This document shows, piece after piece, positions 35,624 to 44,477 of a DNA stretch of 46,588 nt. Positions within the stretch are counted from its first letter, which is position 1, and each line of letters opens with the position of its first letter. Both the position numbers and the translations under genes were made by a program. The notes below the pieces were generated by a model that saw only the letters and a list, made by a program, of their open reading frames with translations, ran no database searches and was not told where the DNA came from. Source of the DNA: an uncultured Pseudoxanthomonas sp. (GTDB lineage Bacteria; Pseudomonadota; Gammaproteobacteria; Xanthomonadales; Xanthomonadaceae); NCBI RefSeq assembly GCF_946886695.1, contig NZ_CAMPJD010000037.1, positions 1 to 46,588 on the forward strand, written 5' to 3'.

Positions 35624-36619
35624 ATGGATACTGCCCTGAAACAGCGCCTGATCGGCGCCGTCGTGCTGGTGGCGCTGGCCGTCATCTTCCTGCCCATGCT
35701 GGTGAAGGGTCCCGCACCCGACAGCGGCGTGTCCGACGTGCCACTGGACGTGCCGCCGGCCGCCGATGGCGAATTCGAGACGCGTGAACTGCCTCTGGTG
35801 ACGCCGGGCAATGCGCCCGCAACCGGTGCCGTGGGACTGCAGGGCCAGGTTGCCGCGCCTGCCGCGGAACCCGCGCCGGCTACCGGCACCGTGCAGTCGC
35901 CCGCCACGGCAGGCGGCGACTTCGCCGTCAGTTTCGGGGCCTATGCCACGCAGGCCGATGCCGATGCCGTACTGGCGCGCGTGAAGCAGGCCAGGCTGCC
36001 GGGCTTCGTCGAACCGGCGACCATCAATGGCAAGCCGGCATTCCGGGTGCGTGTCGGTCCCTACGCCGACCGTCCGCAGGCCGAAGCCGCGCGACTGGAC
36101 GCGATCAAGATCCGCGGCGACGTCAACGCGCAGGTCGTGACGCTGGACGTCTCGGACACCGCGCCGGCCACCACGTCGCCTACTGCCACGAGGTCGGTCG
36201 CGTCGGCCGCACCCACCACACCGGCGGTCACCACCCAAGCACTGCCGCCCGAACCCGCCAAGCCCGTGCCGCAACCGGCTGCGCCCGAAGCGAAGCCGGC
36301 GGCAACGAAGCCGGTGCCGACCACTACCACCCCGGCAGCGTCCACGCCCAAGCCTGCCGAGGTACCGAAGCCCGCCGCCTCCGGCACCGGTTTTGCCGTG
36401 CAACTGGGGGCCTTCTCGAACGCGTCCGACGCGAATGCGCTGCGCGACCGCGCGCGCGGTGCCGGCTTCAGCGCTTTCGTCGAACAGGTCCGCACCGACA
36501 AGGGCACGCTCAGCCGCGTGCGCATCGGGCCGGTCGCCAACCGTGCCGATGCAGACCGCCTGAAGGCACAGGTGGCCTCCAGGCTCGGCGTCGATGGCAT
36601 GGTCCGCCCGCATCCTTGA
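35624..36619 (+). CDS. dedD: DedD-like SPOR-domain cell division protein
   Basis: The 331-residue product has one N-terminal membrane anchor (about 9-26, IGAVVLVALAVIFLPMLV), a Pro/Ala/Thr-rich periplasmic linker, and SPOR domains at about 99-175 (FAVSFGAYATQADADAVL) and 256-331 (FAVQLGAFSNASDANALRD). SPOR domains bind denuded septal peptidoglycan, so it should localise to the division site. E. coli DedD has one SPOR domain; two copies here is a notable difference. It sits between folC and cvpA as in many gammaproteobacteria, which supports the name. Confidence 0.9.
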   Translation: MDTALKQRLIGAVVLVALAVIFLPMLVKGPAPDSGVSDVPLDVPPAADGEFETRELPLVTPGNAPATGAVGLQGQVAAPAAEPAPATGTVQSPATAGGDFAVSFGAYATQADADAVLARVKQARLPGFVEPATINGKPAFRVRVGPYADRPQAEAARLDAIKIRGDVNAQVVTLDVSDTAPATTSPTATRSVASAAPTTPAVTTQALPPEPAKPVPQPAAPEAKPAATKPVPTTTTPAASTPKPAEVPKPAASGTGFAVQLGAFSNASDANALRDRARGAGFSAFVEQVRTDKGTLSRVRIGPVANRADADRLKAQVASRLGVDGMVRPHP

Positions 36620-36662
36620 TGACATTGTCTTGCCGCATGGGTGACTGCCACGGGCGCGCTGC

Positions 36663-37274
36663 GTGAGCGCGCTGGACCTGACGCTGTTGGCCATCGTCGG
36701 CGTGTCGACCCTGTTCGGCGCGATGCGTGGCTTCATCAGTGCGCTGGCGTCGATGGTCGCGTGGTTGCTGGCCGGCTGGGTGGCCTTCCATTACGGCGGC
36801 GACGCGGCGCATTGGCTGTCCAGCGATGGCCAGCCCTCGGCAAGCGAACTGTTGGGCGGTTATGCGCTCAGCTTCATCGGCGTGATGATCTTCGTCGGGT
36901 TGACGGGCTGGGCCATCCGCCATCTGGTGAAGTCGGTGGGCCTTTCCGGCCTCGACCGCGTGCTGGGGCTGGCGCTCGGGCTGGCGCGTGGCGCATTCGT
37001 CGCCTGCATCGTGCTGCTGCTGGCTGCGTTCACCGACCTGCCACGCGAACCTGAATGGAAAAGGTCATCCGTCGTGCCGATGCTGCTGCCCGGCGCGCAA
37101 TGGTTGTCGCAGTGGCTGCCGGAATGGACCGTGCAGGAATTGGACTTTGGCAACGGGCGCCCGGCGGGCGATAATGCGCGCCTGCAGAGCCTGCTCCCCA
37201 TGTCGCTGGAAGACACCGGCGCACCGCAGGACCACGCCCCCTCGTCCGCCTCACCCGCGTCGAAACCGGAGTAG
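36663..37274 (+). CDS. cvpA: CvpA family membrane protein
   Basis: The 203-residue product starts at a GTG (36663), continuing [20 protein letters not shown], and has four predicted membrane helices with the RGFISALAS and [15 protein letters not shown] loops characteristic of CvpA (colicin V production). The function is uncertain; it is linked to envelope stress and to purF expression through its conserved place immediately upstream of that gene. The C-terminal 40 residues are a hydrophilic tail. The gap to purF is 7 bases. Confidence 0.93.
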   Translation: MSALDLTLLAIVGVSTLFGAMRGFISALASMVAWLLAGWVAFHYGGDAAHWLSSDGQPSASELLGGYALSFIGVMIFVGLTGWAIRHLVKSVGLSGLDRVLGLALGLARGAFVACIVLLLAAFTDLPREPEWKRSSVVPMLLPGAQWLSQWLPEWTVQELDFGNGRPAGDNARLQSLLPMSLEDTGAPQDHAPSSASPASKPE

Positions 37275-37281
37275 ATCCACC

Positions 37282-38751
37282 ATGTGCGGCATCGTCGGAA
37301 TCGTCGGCAACCAGAACGTCGCCGGCCAGCTTTATGACGGGCTGACCGTCCTCCAGCATCGCGGACAGGACGCCGCTGGCATCGCCACCGCCGACGGCAC
37401 GCGCCTGCGCGTGCACAAGGACAACGGACTGGTGCGGGACGTCTTCAGCGCCAAGGCGATGAGCGTGCTGGAAGGCCGCGTGGGCATCGCCCACTGCCGT
37501 TATCCGACTGCCGGGTCCGAGGGCATGGACGAAGCGCAGCCGTTCTACGTGAACTCGCCGTACGGCATCGCGCTGGCGCACAACGGCAACCTGATCAACA
37601 CCGAGGCCCTGCGGCAGGACGTGTTCGCGCAGGACCGCCGCAACATCAACACCGATTCGGACAGCGAAGTGCTGTTGAACGTGTTCGCGCATGAGCTGGA
37701 CCTGCAGCGCACGCTCAGCCCGGAAGCCGCCATCCGCGCGGTGGCCGGCGTGCATCGCCGCGTCAAGGGTGGATATGCGGTGGTCAGCGTGGTGCTGGGC
37801 CTGGGCCTGGTGGCGTTCCGCGATCCGCACGGCATCCGCCCGCTGGTGCTGGGCAAGCGCGAGCACAGCGAAGGCACGGAGTACATCATCGCGTCGGAAT
37901 CCGCCGCGCTCGACATCCTGGGTTTCACCCGCATGCGCGACGTGCAGCCCGGCGAAGCCATCGTGATCACCGCGCGCGGCGAGCTGTTCAGCGAAATCGT
38001 CGCCGAAACGCAACACCATGCACCGTGCATCTTCGAGTACGTGTACTTCGCGCGTCCCGATTCGATGATCGACAACGTGTCGGTGCACAAGGCGCGCATG
38101 CGCATGGGCGTGAAGCTGGGCGAGAAGATCCTGCGCCTGCGCCCCGACCACGACATCGACACGATCATCCCGATCCCGGACACCTCGCGCGACGCCGCGC
38201 TGGAAATCTCCAACGTGCTGGGCGTGAAGTACCGCGAAGGGTTCATCAAGAACCGCTATGTCGGCCGTACGTTCATCATGCCGGGGCAGGGGGAGCGCGT
38301 GAAATCCGTGCGCCGCAAGCTCAACCCGATCAACCTGGAATTCCGCAACCGCGTGGTGCTGCTGGTCGACGACTCCATCGTGCGCGGCACCACGTCCAAG
38401 CAGATCGTGCAGATGGCGCGCGATGCCGGCGCCCGCAAGGTCTACCTGGCCAGTGCCGCACCGCCGGTGCGCCACCCCAACATCTACGGCATCGACATGC
38501 CGGCGGCCGACGAACTGGTCGCGCATGACCGCAGCATCGAGGAGATCGAGACGCTGCTAGGCTGCGACTGGCTGATCTACCAGGACCTGGAAGACCTCGA
38601 GGCGGCCGTGCGCGAAGGCAACCCGCAGCTCGCCGATTTCGATTCCTCCTGCTTCGATGGCAAGTACGTCACTGGCATCGAGCCGGGATATTTCGAACGC
38701 ATCGAGCAGGCGCGCTCGGACGAAGCCAAGCGCAAGCGCCGCGTAGGCTGA
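37282..38751 (+). CDS. purF: Amidophosphoribosyltransferase
   Basis: The 489-residue product begins MCGIVGIVG, with the nucleophilic Cys exposed after Met removal, and has the Ntn glutaminase domain ([31 protein letters not shown]). The PRPP transferase domain follows with the PRPP loop [14 protein letters not shown]. It commits PRPP and glutamine to purine synthesis. The sequence [10 protein letters not shown] replaces the commoner SSSxEAQPF, a minor variant near the glutaminase loop. The gene follows cvpA in the classical arrangement and precedes a DUF455 gene by 15 bases. Confidence 0.97.
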   Translation: MCGIVGIVGNQNVAGQLYDGLTVLQHRGQDAAGIATADGTRLRVHKDNGLVRDVFSAKAMSVLEGRVGIAHCRYPTAGSEGMDEAQPFYVNSPYGIALAHNGNLINTEALRQDVFAQDRRNINTDSDSEVLLNVFAHELDLQRTLSPEAAIRAVAGVHRRVKGGYAVVSVVLGLGLVAFRDPHGIRPLVLGKREHSEGTEYIIASESAALDILGFTRMRDVQPGEAIVITARGELFSEIVAETQHHAPCIFEYVYFARPDSMIDNVSVHKARMRMGVKLGEKILRLRPDHDIDTIIPIPDTSRDAALEISNVLGVKYREGFIKNRYVGRTFIMPGQGERVKSVRRKLNPINLEFRNRVVLLVDDSIVRGTTSKQIVQMARDAGARKVYLASAAPPVRHPNIYGIDMPAADELVAHDRSIEEIETLLGCDWLIYQDLEDLEAAVREGNPQLADFDSSCFDGKYVTGIEPGYFERIEQARSDEAKRKRRVG

Positions 38752-38766
38752 AGCGGCGCGCACGCC

Positions 38767-39564
38767 ATGGCCACGCTGTTCGAGGCTGCGAGTGCCTGCC
38801 TGGACGCGACGGACGTGGACGTCAAGATCGCGCTGACACAGCGATACGCTGATGCCTTCGCGCGCGGTGAGCTGGATGTTCCCGTCGACGCGCCGCCGCC
38901 CGAACCCATCCGCATGCCGGGGCGACCGGCGAAGCCGACCCTCGTGCATCCACGCGATCTGCCGCGGCGTGGGCTCGGCAGCGTGCAGGGTAGGGCCGCC
39001 TTCATCCACGCCATCGCGCACATCGAACTCAACGCCATCGACCTGGCCTGGGACGCGGCGTACCGCTTCCGCGGTCTGCCGGCGGCGTTCCATGCCGACT
39101 GGGTGCAGGTGGCCCAAGACGAGTCGCGCCACTTCGTGCTGCTGCGCGACCGCCTGCGCGAACTCGGCTACGAATACGGCGATTTCGACGCCCACAATGG
39201 CTTGTGGGAGATGACCGAAAAGACTGCGCATGACGGGCTGGCGCGGATGGCGCTGGTGCCGCGCGTGCTGGAGGCGCGTGGCCTGGATGTCACGCCGGCG
39301 ATGATCGTCAAACTGCGCGGACTCGGCGACGAAGCCACCGTGGCGATCCTCGACCTGATCCTGCGCGAGGAGGTCGCGCATGTCGCCGCCGGTTCGCGCT
39401 GGTACCGCTGGTACTGCGCACAACGCGGCATTGAACCGCGCGCACGCTTCCGCGAACTGCTGAGGGAATATGCCGGTGGCTACTTGCATGGCCCGTTCAA
39501 TATCGAGGCGCGGCTGTTGGCAGGGTTCGACGAAGACGAACTCGCGGCGCTGGAAGCCCCATAG
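38767..39564 (+). CDS. DUF455 ferritin-like domain protein
   Basis: The 265-residue product belongs to the DUF455/COG2833 ferritin-like group. The four-helix di-iron core is suggested by HAIAHIELNAIDLAWDAAYR and AQDESRHFVLLRDRLRELG, and by LREEVAHVAAGSRWYRWYC, each carrying paired Glu-His ligands (E-x-x-H in ESRH and EVAH). Some relatives are linked to tRNA hydroxylation or reductive chemistry, but no activity is established for this branch. The short gap after purF suggests co-transcription. The start at 38767 gives family-typical length. Confidence 0.9.
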   Translation: MATLFEAASACLDATDVDVKIALTQRYADAFARGELDVPVDAPPPEPIRMPGRPAKPTLVHPRDLPRRGLGSVQGRAAFIHAIAHIELNAIDLAWDAAYRFRGLPAAFHADWVQVAQDESRHFVLLRDRLRELGYEYGDFDAHNGLWEMTEKTAHDGLARMALVPRVLEARGLDVTPAMIVKLRGLGDEATVAILDLILREEVAHVAAGSRWYRWYCAQRGIEPRARFRELLREYAGGYLHGPFNIEARLLAGFDEDELAALEAP

Positions 39565-39607
39565 GATGGGCCGTGGCCCACCTGCGGACGGGATGTGCAT
39601 GAGGGTA

Positions 39608-39670
39608 TGGGAGCGACGCAAGTCGCGATGACGCTTGCGCGGTAGTTCATCGCGACTTGCGTCGCTCCCA
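39608..39670. repeat. Perfect 24-bp inverted repeat (REP pair, GGAGCGAC family)
   Basis: Arms at 39608-39631 and 39647-39670 are perfect reverse complements with a 15-base spacer. Each arm contains the small palindrome GCGACGCAAGTCGC, so it is a REP pair. It lies between the DUF455 stop and the convergent lpxH stop, where it can block both transcripts. The core GGAGCGACG-NN-GTCGCGA recurs at 42510-42660. Confidence 0.85.
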
Positions 39671-39680
39671 CATCGAGACC

Positions 39681-40418
39681 CTACAGACGCTCCAGCGTCA
39701 TTCCACGCGGATCCACCCGCAACACCGAGCCCTGCTCATACCAGTCGCCCAGCACGACGCGGCGGCACGCTCGCCCATGGACGGTCAGGTCGTGGATCGC
39801 AGGCCGGTGCGTGTGGCCATGGATCAGCATGTCGATGCCGAACTGGGCCAGTATCGCGTCCACGGCCGCCGGCGTCACGTCGGTCAATGCTTCGAACTGC
39901 GCCTTGTCGCTCTGCTTCATGCCGCCCTGGTGAGCGGCGCTGGCGGCACGCGCCTGCGCGGCGAAGGCGAGCCTGGCCGCCAGTGGCTGCGACAGGAACT
40001 GCGCCTGCCAGGCGGGATTGCGCGTCTGCGCGCGGAACGCCTGATAGGCCGTGTCGCCCGTGCACAGCAGGTCGCCATGCATGAGGATCGCCGGCTTTCC
40101 GTACAGCATGACGACGGCCGGATCGGGCAGGATGCGCATGCCGGCGCGGCGGGCGAAGGCATTGCCGAGCAGGAAATCGCGATTGCCACGGATGAAGAAC
40201 ACCGGCACGCCGGCATCGGCGACCTCGCGGATGCGGGCCGCGACGTAGGCGCCCGTTTCCGATGGATCGTCGTCGCCCACCCAAGCTTCGAACAGGTCGC
40301 CCAGGATGTACAGGGCGTCGGCCGCGACGGCCTCCCGCTGCATGAACGCGCCGAACAGTTCGGTCACAGCAGGGCGTTCGGGATCCAGGTGCAGGTCGGA
40401 GATGAAGAGCGTAGTCAT
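39681..40418 (-). CDS. lpxH: UDP-2,3-diacylglucosamine diphosphatase
   Basis: The 245-residue product is a calcineurin-like metallophosphoesterase with the LpxH motifs in order: [44 protein letters not shown] and HGHTHRP. It hydrolyses UDP-2,3-diacylglucosamine to lipid X and UMP, the fourth step of lipid A synthesis, at the inner membrane face. The length is typical. It is the only gene of its transcript seen here, starting next to the repeat element that separates it from gltX. Confidence 0.95.
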   Translation of the reverse strand: MTTLFISDLHLDPERPAVTELFGAFMQREAVAADALYILGDLFEAWVGDDDPSETGAYVAARIREVADAGVPVFFIRGNRDFLLGNAFARRAGMRILPDPAVVMLYGKPAILMHGDLLCTGDTAYQAFRAQTRNPAWQAQFLSQPLAARLAFAAQARAASAAHQGGMKQSDKAQFEALTDVTPAAVDAILAQFGIDMLIHGHTHRPAIHDLTVHGRACRRVVLGDWYEQGSVLRVDPRGMTLERL

Positions 40419-40432
40419 GCCGTGATTCTAAG

Positions 40433-40535
40433 CCCTCCCCTTCAAGGGGAGGGTTGGGATGGGGATGGTGTTGGCGTACCTGCTGGTGAGAGTCACGCCA
40501 TCCCCATCCCGGCCTTCCCCTTGAAGGTGAAGGGG
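40433..40535. repeat. Nested palindromic repeat between lpxH and gltX
   Basis: It contains a 10-bp-arm palindrome with a single central base (40433-40453, CCCTCCCCTT / AAGGGGAGGG). A 13-bp perfect inverted repeat follows (40456-40468 with 40498-40510, GGGATGGGGATGG), then a CCCCTT/AAGGGG hairpin to 40535. It occupies the divergent lpxH/gltX promoter space, which is odd for a repeat. It looks like a second REP-type family. Confidence 0.65.
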
Positions 40536-40588
40536 AAAAACGCCGCACGCGGGGTAAAATCACCGGACTTCGTACCTTGAGCTCCTCC

Positions 40589-41995
40589 ATGACCTGCCGT
40601 ACCCGCTTCGCTCCCAGTCCCACCGGCTACCTGCACATCGGCGGCGCCCGCACGGCGCTGTACTGCTGGCTGGAAGCGCGCCACCGCGGCGGCGATTTCA
40701 TCCTGCGTATCGAGGACACCGACCGCGAGCGCAGTACGCAGGCGGCGATCGACGCGATCCTCGATGCCATGGACTGGTTGGGCCTGAACTACGATGAAGG
40801 CCCGATCTACCAGACCCACCGCGTCGACCGTTACCGCGAGGTGGCCGAACAACTGGTTGCCGATGGCAAGGCCTACTACGCCTACGAGACGCGCGAAGAA
40901 CTGGACGCGATGCGCGAAGCCGCGATGGCGAAGCAGGAGAAGCCGCGCTACAACGGTGCTGCGCGCGAGCAGAGCCTGCCGCGCCGCGACGACCCCAACC
41001 GCGTCATCCGCTTCAAGAATCCGCTCGACGGCGTCGTCGCCTTCGACGACCTGATCAAGGGCCGCATCGAGATCGCCAACAGCGAACTCGACGACATGGT
41101 GATCTTCCGCCCGGACGGCTATCCCACGTACAACTTCGCCGTGGTCGTGGACGACTGGGACATGGGCATCACCGAGGTCATCCGCGGCGACGACCACATC
41201 AACAACACCCCGCGCCAGATCAACATCTACGAAGCGCTGGGCGCGCCGGTACCGAAGTTCGCGCACATGCCGATGATCCTGGACGAGCAGGGTGCCAAGC
41301 TGTCCAAGCGCACCGGTGCGGCCGACGTGATGCAGTACAAGGATGCCGGTTACCTGCCACATGCGCTGATCAACTACCTGGCGCGGCTGGGCTGGTCGCA
41401 CGGTGACCAGGAGCTGTTCACGCGGCAGGAACTGATTGACCTGTTCGATGTGAAGGACGTGAACTCCAAGGCCGCACGCCTGGACATGGCCAAGCTCGGC
41501 TGGGTGAACCAGCACTACCTGAAGACGGATGCGCCGTCGGACATCGCGCCGCACCTGGTTTATCAGTTGGAGAAGCTGGAGATCGATCTCTCCCGAGGTC
41601 CCTCACCGGCCGATGTCGTGGTCGCGCTGCGCGATCGTGTGCAGACCCTGAAGGAGATGGCCGAGAAGGCGATGGTCTGGTACCAGCCGCTGACGGTGTA
41701 CGACGAGGCCGCGGTGGCCAAGCATCTGGGGGCCGCCGCCCATGCTCCGCTGGTCAAGGCCCGCGAGTGCCTGGCCGCGCTGGCGGAGTGGAGTGCGGAA
41801 AGTGTGTCCGTCGCGCTGCACGAGGCTGCGGCTGCGCTCGAACTCGGCATGGGCAAGGTGGCGCAGCCGCTGCGCGTGGCCATCACCGGCACCCAGGTCA
41901 GCCCCGACATTTCGCAGACCGTCTACCTGGCCGGTCGCGATGAAGCCTTGAAACGCATCGACGCAGCACTTATCAAGACAAGTACGACCGCCTGA
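40589..41995 (+). CDS. gltX: Glutamyl-tRNA synthetase
   Basis: The 468-residue product is a class I synthetase: the HIGH-type motif is HIGG in [12 protein letters not shown], and the KMSKS-type motif is KLSKR in [23 protein letters not shown] and [14 protein letters not shown] belong to the catalytic and anticodon domains. It charges tRNA-Glu. I choose the ATG at 40589 ([12 protein letters not shown]), since the TTG at 40577 adds four extra residues before the family start. A TAAAAT at 40555-40560 is the best -10 candidate. It is followed by zur after 13 bases. Confidence 0.96.
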   Translation: MTCRTRFAPSPTGYLHIGGARTALYCWLEARHRGGDFILRIEDTDRERSTQAAIDAILDAMDWLGLNYDEGPIYQTHRVDRYREVAEQLVADGKAYYAYETREELDAMREAAMAKQEKPRYNGAAREQSLPRRDDPNRVIRFKNPLDGVVAFDDLIKGRIEIANSELDDMVIFRPDGYPTYNFAVVVDDWDMGITEVIRGDDHINNTPRQINIYEALGAPVPKFAHMPMILDEQGAKLSKRTGAADVMQYKDAGYLPHALINYLARLGWSHGDQELFTRQELIDLFDVKDVNSKAARLDMAKLGWVNQHYLKTDAPSDIAPHLVYQLEKLEIDLSRGPSPADVVVALRDRVQTLKEMAEKAMVWYQPLTVYDEAAVAKHLGAAAHAPLVKARECLAALAEWSAESVSVALHEAAAALELGMGKVAQPLRVAITGTQVSPDISQTVYLAGRDEALKRIDAALIKTSTTA

Positions 41996-42008
41996 TCACG
42001 GATCGCCC

Positions 42009-42497
42009 ATGCCGCACGCCCACGCCTGTACCGACCCGCACCACCACGTCCACGACGCGCAGGCGTTCGTGGCAGCGGTCGAGCGCGCGTGCCAGGAGCG
42101 GGGCCTGCGGCTGACGCCGATCCGTGCGCGCGTGCTGCAGCTGATCGCGGAAGCCGGCAAGCCGGTGAAGGCCTATGAATTGCTCGAGTGGGTGCGCGCC
42201 ACCAAGGGCGTGGGCGCCGACGCGCCGCCGACGGTGTATCGCGCGCTGGATTTCCTGATGGCCAACGGTTTCGTGCACAAGCTCGAATCCGTGAATGCGT
42301 TTGTGGCCTGCCATCACCCGAACAGCGCCCAGCATTCGGTGCCGTTCCTCATCTGCGACCGGTGCCACAGCGCGGTGGAACTGGAAGATCGCGACGTGGT
42401 GGCGGCATTGGATGCGCGCGCCAAAGCGCTGGGTTTCCAGCCGCAGGCGCAGACGCTGGAAGTGCATGGGCTGTGCGCGCGCTGTGCGGCGGCTTGA
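42009..42497 (+). CDS. zur: Fur-family regulator, Zur-like
   Basis: The 162-residue product has a His-rich N-tail (HAHACTDPHHHVHD), a winged helix with LRLTPIRARVLQLIAEAGKP and PPTVYRALDFLMANGFVHKLES, and the metal-binding CHHPN-x-AQH, CDRC and LCARC motifs. The final CxxC pair and spacing match Zur (zinc) rather than Fur. With zinc bound it would repress zinc uptake genes; the TonB-dependent receptor at 44478 is a plausible target, though its promoter is outside the window. It is likely co-transcribed with gltX. Confidence 0.9.
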   Translation: MPHAHACTDPHHHVHDAQAFVAAVERACQERGLRLTPIRARVLQLIAEAGKPVKAYELLEWVRATKGVGADAPPTVYRALDFLMANGFVHKLESVNAFVACHHPNSAQHSVPFLICDRCHSAVELEDRDVVAALDARAKALGFQPQAQTLEVHGLCARCAAA

Positions 42498-42509
42498 AGG
42501 TTAAATTGT

Positions 42510-42660
42510 TGTAGGAGCGACGTGAGTCGCGACCGCAGACCTGCAGCGCACTGCATCCTTGTCGCGCGCGGGGGATGAAGCCATCGCGCGACGGTGTGCG
42601 AAGCCCGTTCGGACATCTAGCAACGGACGTCTTGCGGTCGCGACTTACGTCGCTCCTACA
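42510..42660. repeat. Nested palindromic element (REP pair, GGAGCGAC family)
   Basis: Outer arms at 42510-42537 and 42633-42660 are 28 bp with one G-U-type mismatch, starting TGTAGGAGCGACG. An inner GTCGCGCG / CGCGCGAC palindrome (42561-42568, 42585-42592) sits between them. Each outer arm shares the core GGAGCGACG-NN-GTCGCGA with the element at 39608. It fills the 181-bp gap between the zur and MFS stops and probably acts as a convergent terminator. Confidence 0.8.
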
Positions 42661-42678
42661 GTCGCATCGACATGCTTC

Positions 42679-43914
42679 TTAGGCCGCGGCTGGCAACGCC
42701 TTTGGCGCCGCCTCCCGGATAGGCAGGTTGGCCAAGGCGGCAATCAGCGCCAACGCCATGTCCGCGTACCACATCCACGTGTAGTCGCCGAAGCGTTCCA
42801 GCGCCAGGCCGCCCAGCCACGCACCGAAGAAGCCGCCGATCTGGTGCGACAGCAAGGTCAGCCCGAACAGCGTGCCCAGGTAGCGCGGGCCGAACAGCTT
42901 GCCGACCAGACCTGCCGTCGGCGGCACGGTGGCCAACCAGGTGAAGCCGAGCGCAGCGGCGAATACGTAGAACGTCAACGGCGTCGGGGGCGCCATCAGG
43001 TAGAGGGCGATCATCACGGCGCGACTGGCGTACATCGCCGCGAGGATCCACTTCATGCGCATGCGCTGCCCCAGTGCGCCCGCGACCAAGCTGCCGGCCA
43101 CGTTGAACAGGCCGATCAGCGCGATCGACACCGCCGACACGCTGGGCGACAGACCGCACAAAGCGATTTCGCCAGGCAGGTGCGTCACCAGGAAGGCAAT
43201 GTGCACGCCGCACGTGAAGAAGCCCAGGTGCAGCATCCAGTAGCTGCGGTCGCGCAGGGCGATGGCGATCTGCTGTTTGAGCGAAACGTCGCCGACGGCA
43301 GTGGCCGGTGTCGTGCCCGTCGAAGGCGTCGCCTTCCTGCGCAACGGGAAGGCCAGGGGAATCGCGAGCAATGACGCGACGGCAAGCGTGTACATCGCGC
43401 TGGCCCAGCCGGCGACGGCGATCACGGCCTGCACCAGGGGCGCGAAGACGAACTGGCCCAGCGACCCCCCCGCGTTGATGAAGCCCGCGGCGAACGAACG
43501 CTTCTCGGGTACAAGCTGCTGTGCGGTGGCGCCGATCAGGATCGAGAAGCTGCCCGCGCCTGCGCCGGCTGCCGTCAACAAGCCCAGCGTGAACATCAGG
43601 CCCCATGGCGACGTGAGGTGCGGCGTCAGTGCCAGGCCAAGCGCCAGCAGGATGCCACCGACCACCAGCACGCCGGTGGAACCGCGCTTGTCGGCGATGG
43701 CGCCGAAGATCGGCTGCACGGCTCCCCACGTGAACTGGCCGATCGCCAGCGCGAAGCTGATCGCGGCGATACCGATGCCGGTGTCCTGGTGGATCGGTGA
43801 AACGAACAGTCCGGTGGTCTGGCGCGCGCCCATGGTGATCATCAGCGTCGCCGCGGCGGCCAGCAACAGGCCCCAGTGCATGCGCGGAGCGGGTGTCGGG
43901 GTAGCGGGGCTCAT
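42679..43914 (-). CDS. MFS transporter, OFA-like
   Basis: The 411-residue product has 12 transmembrane helices, opening with MHWGLLLAAAATLMITMGARQTTGLFVSP and IGQFTWGAVQPIFGAIADK, resembling the oxalate/formate antiporter (OFA) branch of the major facilitator superfamily. LFGPRYLGTLFGLTLLSHQIGGFFGAW in the second half is typical. The substrate is unknown. Its ATG overlaps the MarR stop as ATGA, so the two form a coupled operon with the regulator first, a common arrangement for regulated export of toxic compounds or uptake of organic acids. Confidence 0.9.
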   Translation of the reverse strand: MSPATPTPAPRMHWGLLLAAAATLMITMGARQTTGLFVSPIHQDTGIGIAAISFALAIGQFTWGAVQPIFGAIADKRGSTGVLVVGGILLALGLALTPHLTSPWGLMFTLGLLTAAGAGAGSFSILIGATAQQLVPEKRSFAAGFINAGGSLGQFVFAPLVQAVIAVAGWASAMYTLAVASLLAIPLAFPLRRKATPSTGTTPATAVGDVSLKQQIAIALRDRSYWMLHLGFFTCGVHIAFLVTHLPGEIALCGLSPSVSAVSIALIGLFNVAGSLVAGALGQRMRMKWILAAMYASRAVMIALYLMAPPTPLTFYVFAAALGFTWLATVPPTAGLVGKLFGPRYLGTLFGLTLLSHQIGGFFGAWLGGLALERFGDYTWMWYADMALALIAALANLPIREAAPKALPAAA

Positions 43915-44360
43915 GCGGCTTCTCCCAGGTGCTGGCGCAGCAGGTCGTCGAGGTGGTCCAGGTCGCGGTGCAATCGTTTGACGCCGGCCTCGCCGAGCAT
44001 CGCATCGATGACCGCCTGCGCATGTCGCCAGAGGGGCTTCGCGGCGGCGAGTCGGTCGCGGCCCGGCGGGGTCAGCGCGATCAGGCGCTGGCGCGCGTCG
44101 TGGCCGCGGACGATTTCCACCAGGCCTGCATCCGCCAGCGGCGACAGGTTGCGGGTCAGGGTGGTGCGATCCATGCCGAGTTCTCCGGCCAGGTCGCCCA
44201 GCACGCGAGGCTCGCGTTCGCTGCGGCGCAGGATGGAGTACTGGTTGAGGCTCAGGCCGGCCCCGGCCAGTTCATGGTCGTACACCTGGGTAACGCGGCG
44301 GCTTGCGCGGCGCAGGCGGAAGCAGGTGCATGTGCTGGGCGATGCGGTAGCGGAGGGCAT
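43911..44360 (-). CDS. MarR-family transcriptional regulator
   Basis: The 149-residue product has an N-terminal CTCFRLRRASRRVTQVYD helix, the winged helix (LNQYSILRRSE, VLGDLAGELGMDRTTLTRNL, then LVEIVRGHDARQRLIALTPPG as the wing) and dimer helices. The two early cysteines are a recurrent feature of one proteobacterial subgroup and might sense oxidants, but that is conjecture. It probably represses itself and the MFS gene; a 24-bp palindrome lies 32 bases upstream of its ATG. The start ATG at 44360 lacks a strong Shine-Dalgarno. Confidence 0.93.
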   Translation of the reverse strand: MPSATASPSTCTCFRLRRASRRVTQVYDHELAGAGLSLNQYSILRRSEREPRVLGDLAGELGMDRTTLTRNLSPLADAGLVEIVRGHDARQRLIALTPPGRDRLAAAKPLWRHAQAVIDAMLGEAGVKRLHRDLDHLDDLLRQHLGEAA

Positions 44361-44391
44361 GCGGGATTGATCGTGATGGGGCCGCCGGATG

Positions 44392-44423
44392 AATTATGTG
44401 TATATGCACATAATTGTTGTCAA
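44392..44423 (-). promoter_or_regulatory. MarR operator and promoter
   Basis: AATTATGTG-N6-CACATAATT (44392-44415) is a perfect 9-bp-arm palindrome in a GC-rich background. On the minus strand a consensus -35 TTGACA (44418-44423) lies just upstream, and the -10 region (CATAAT at 19 bases or CACATA at 17) falls inside the palindrome. Binding there would block RNA polymerase, as expected for self-repression of marR-MFS. Confidence 0.8.
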
Positions 44424-44426
44424 GAA

Positions 44427-44454
44427 GGGCGGCTGCCATCCAGGCCAGCCGCCC
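44427..44454 (-). terminator. Hairpin after the TonB-dependent receptor gene
   Basis: GGGCGGCTG (44427-44435) and CAGCCGCCC (44446-44454) form a perfect 9-bp stem with a 10-base loop, downstream of the receptor stop at 44478 on the minus strand. It ends close to CTTCTT rather than a solid T-run, and it abuts the marR promoter -35. Confidence 0.5.
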
Positions 44455-44477
44455 CGGGGAGGGCCGTCAGTCGCCGG

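Noticed and set aside
39608..39670. A CRISPR repeat or short CRISPR array
   Set aside because: Only a single inverted pair exists, with no regularly spaced direct repeats and no cas genes in the window.
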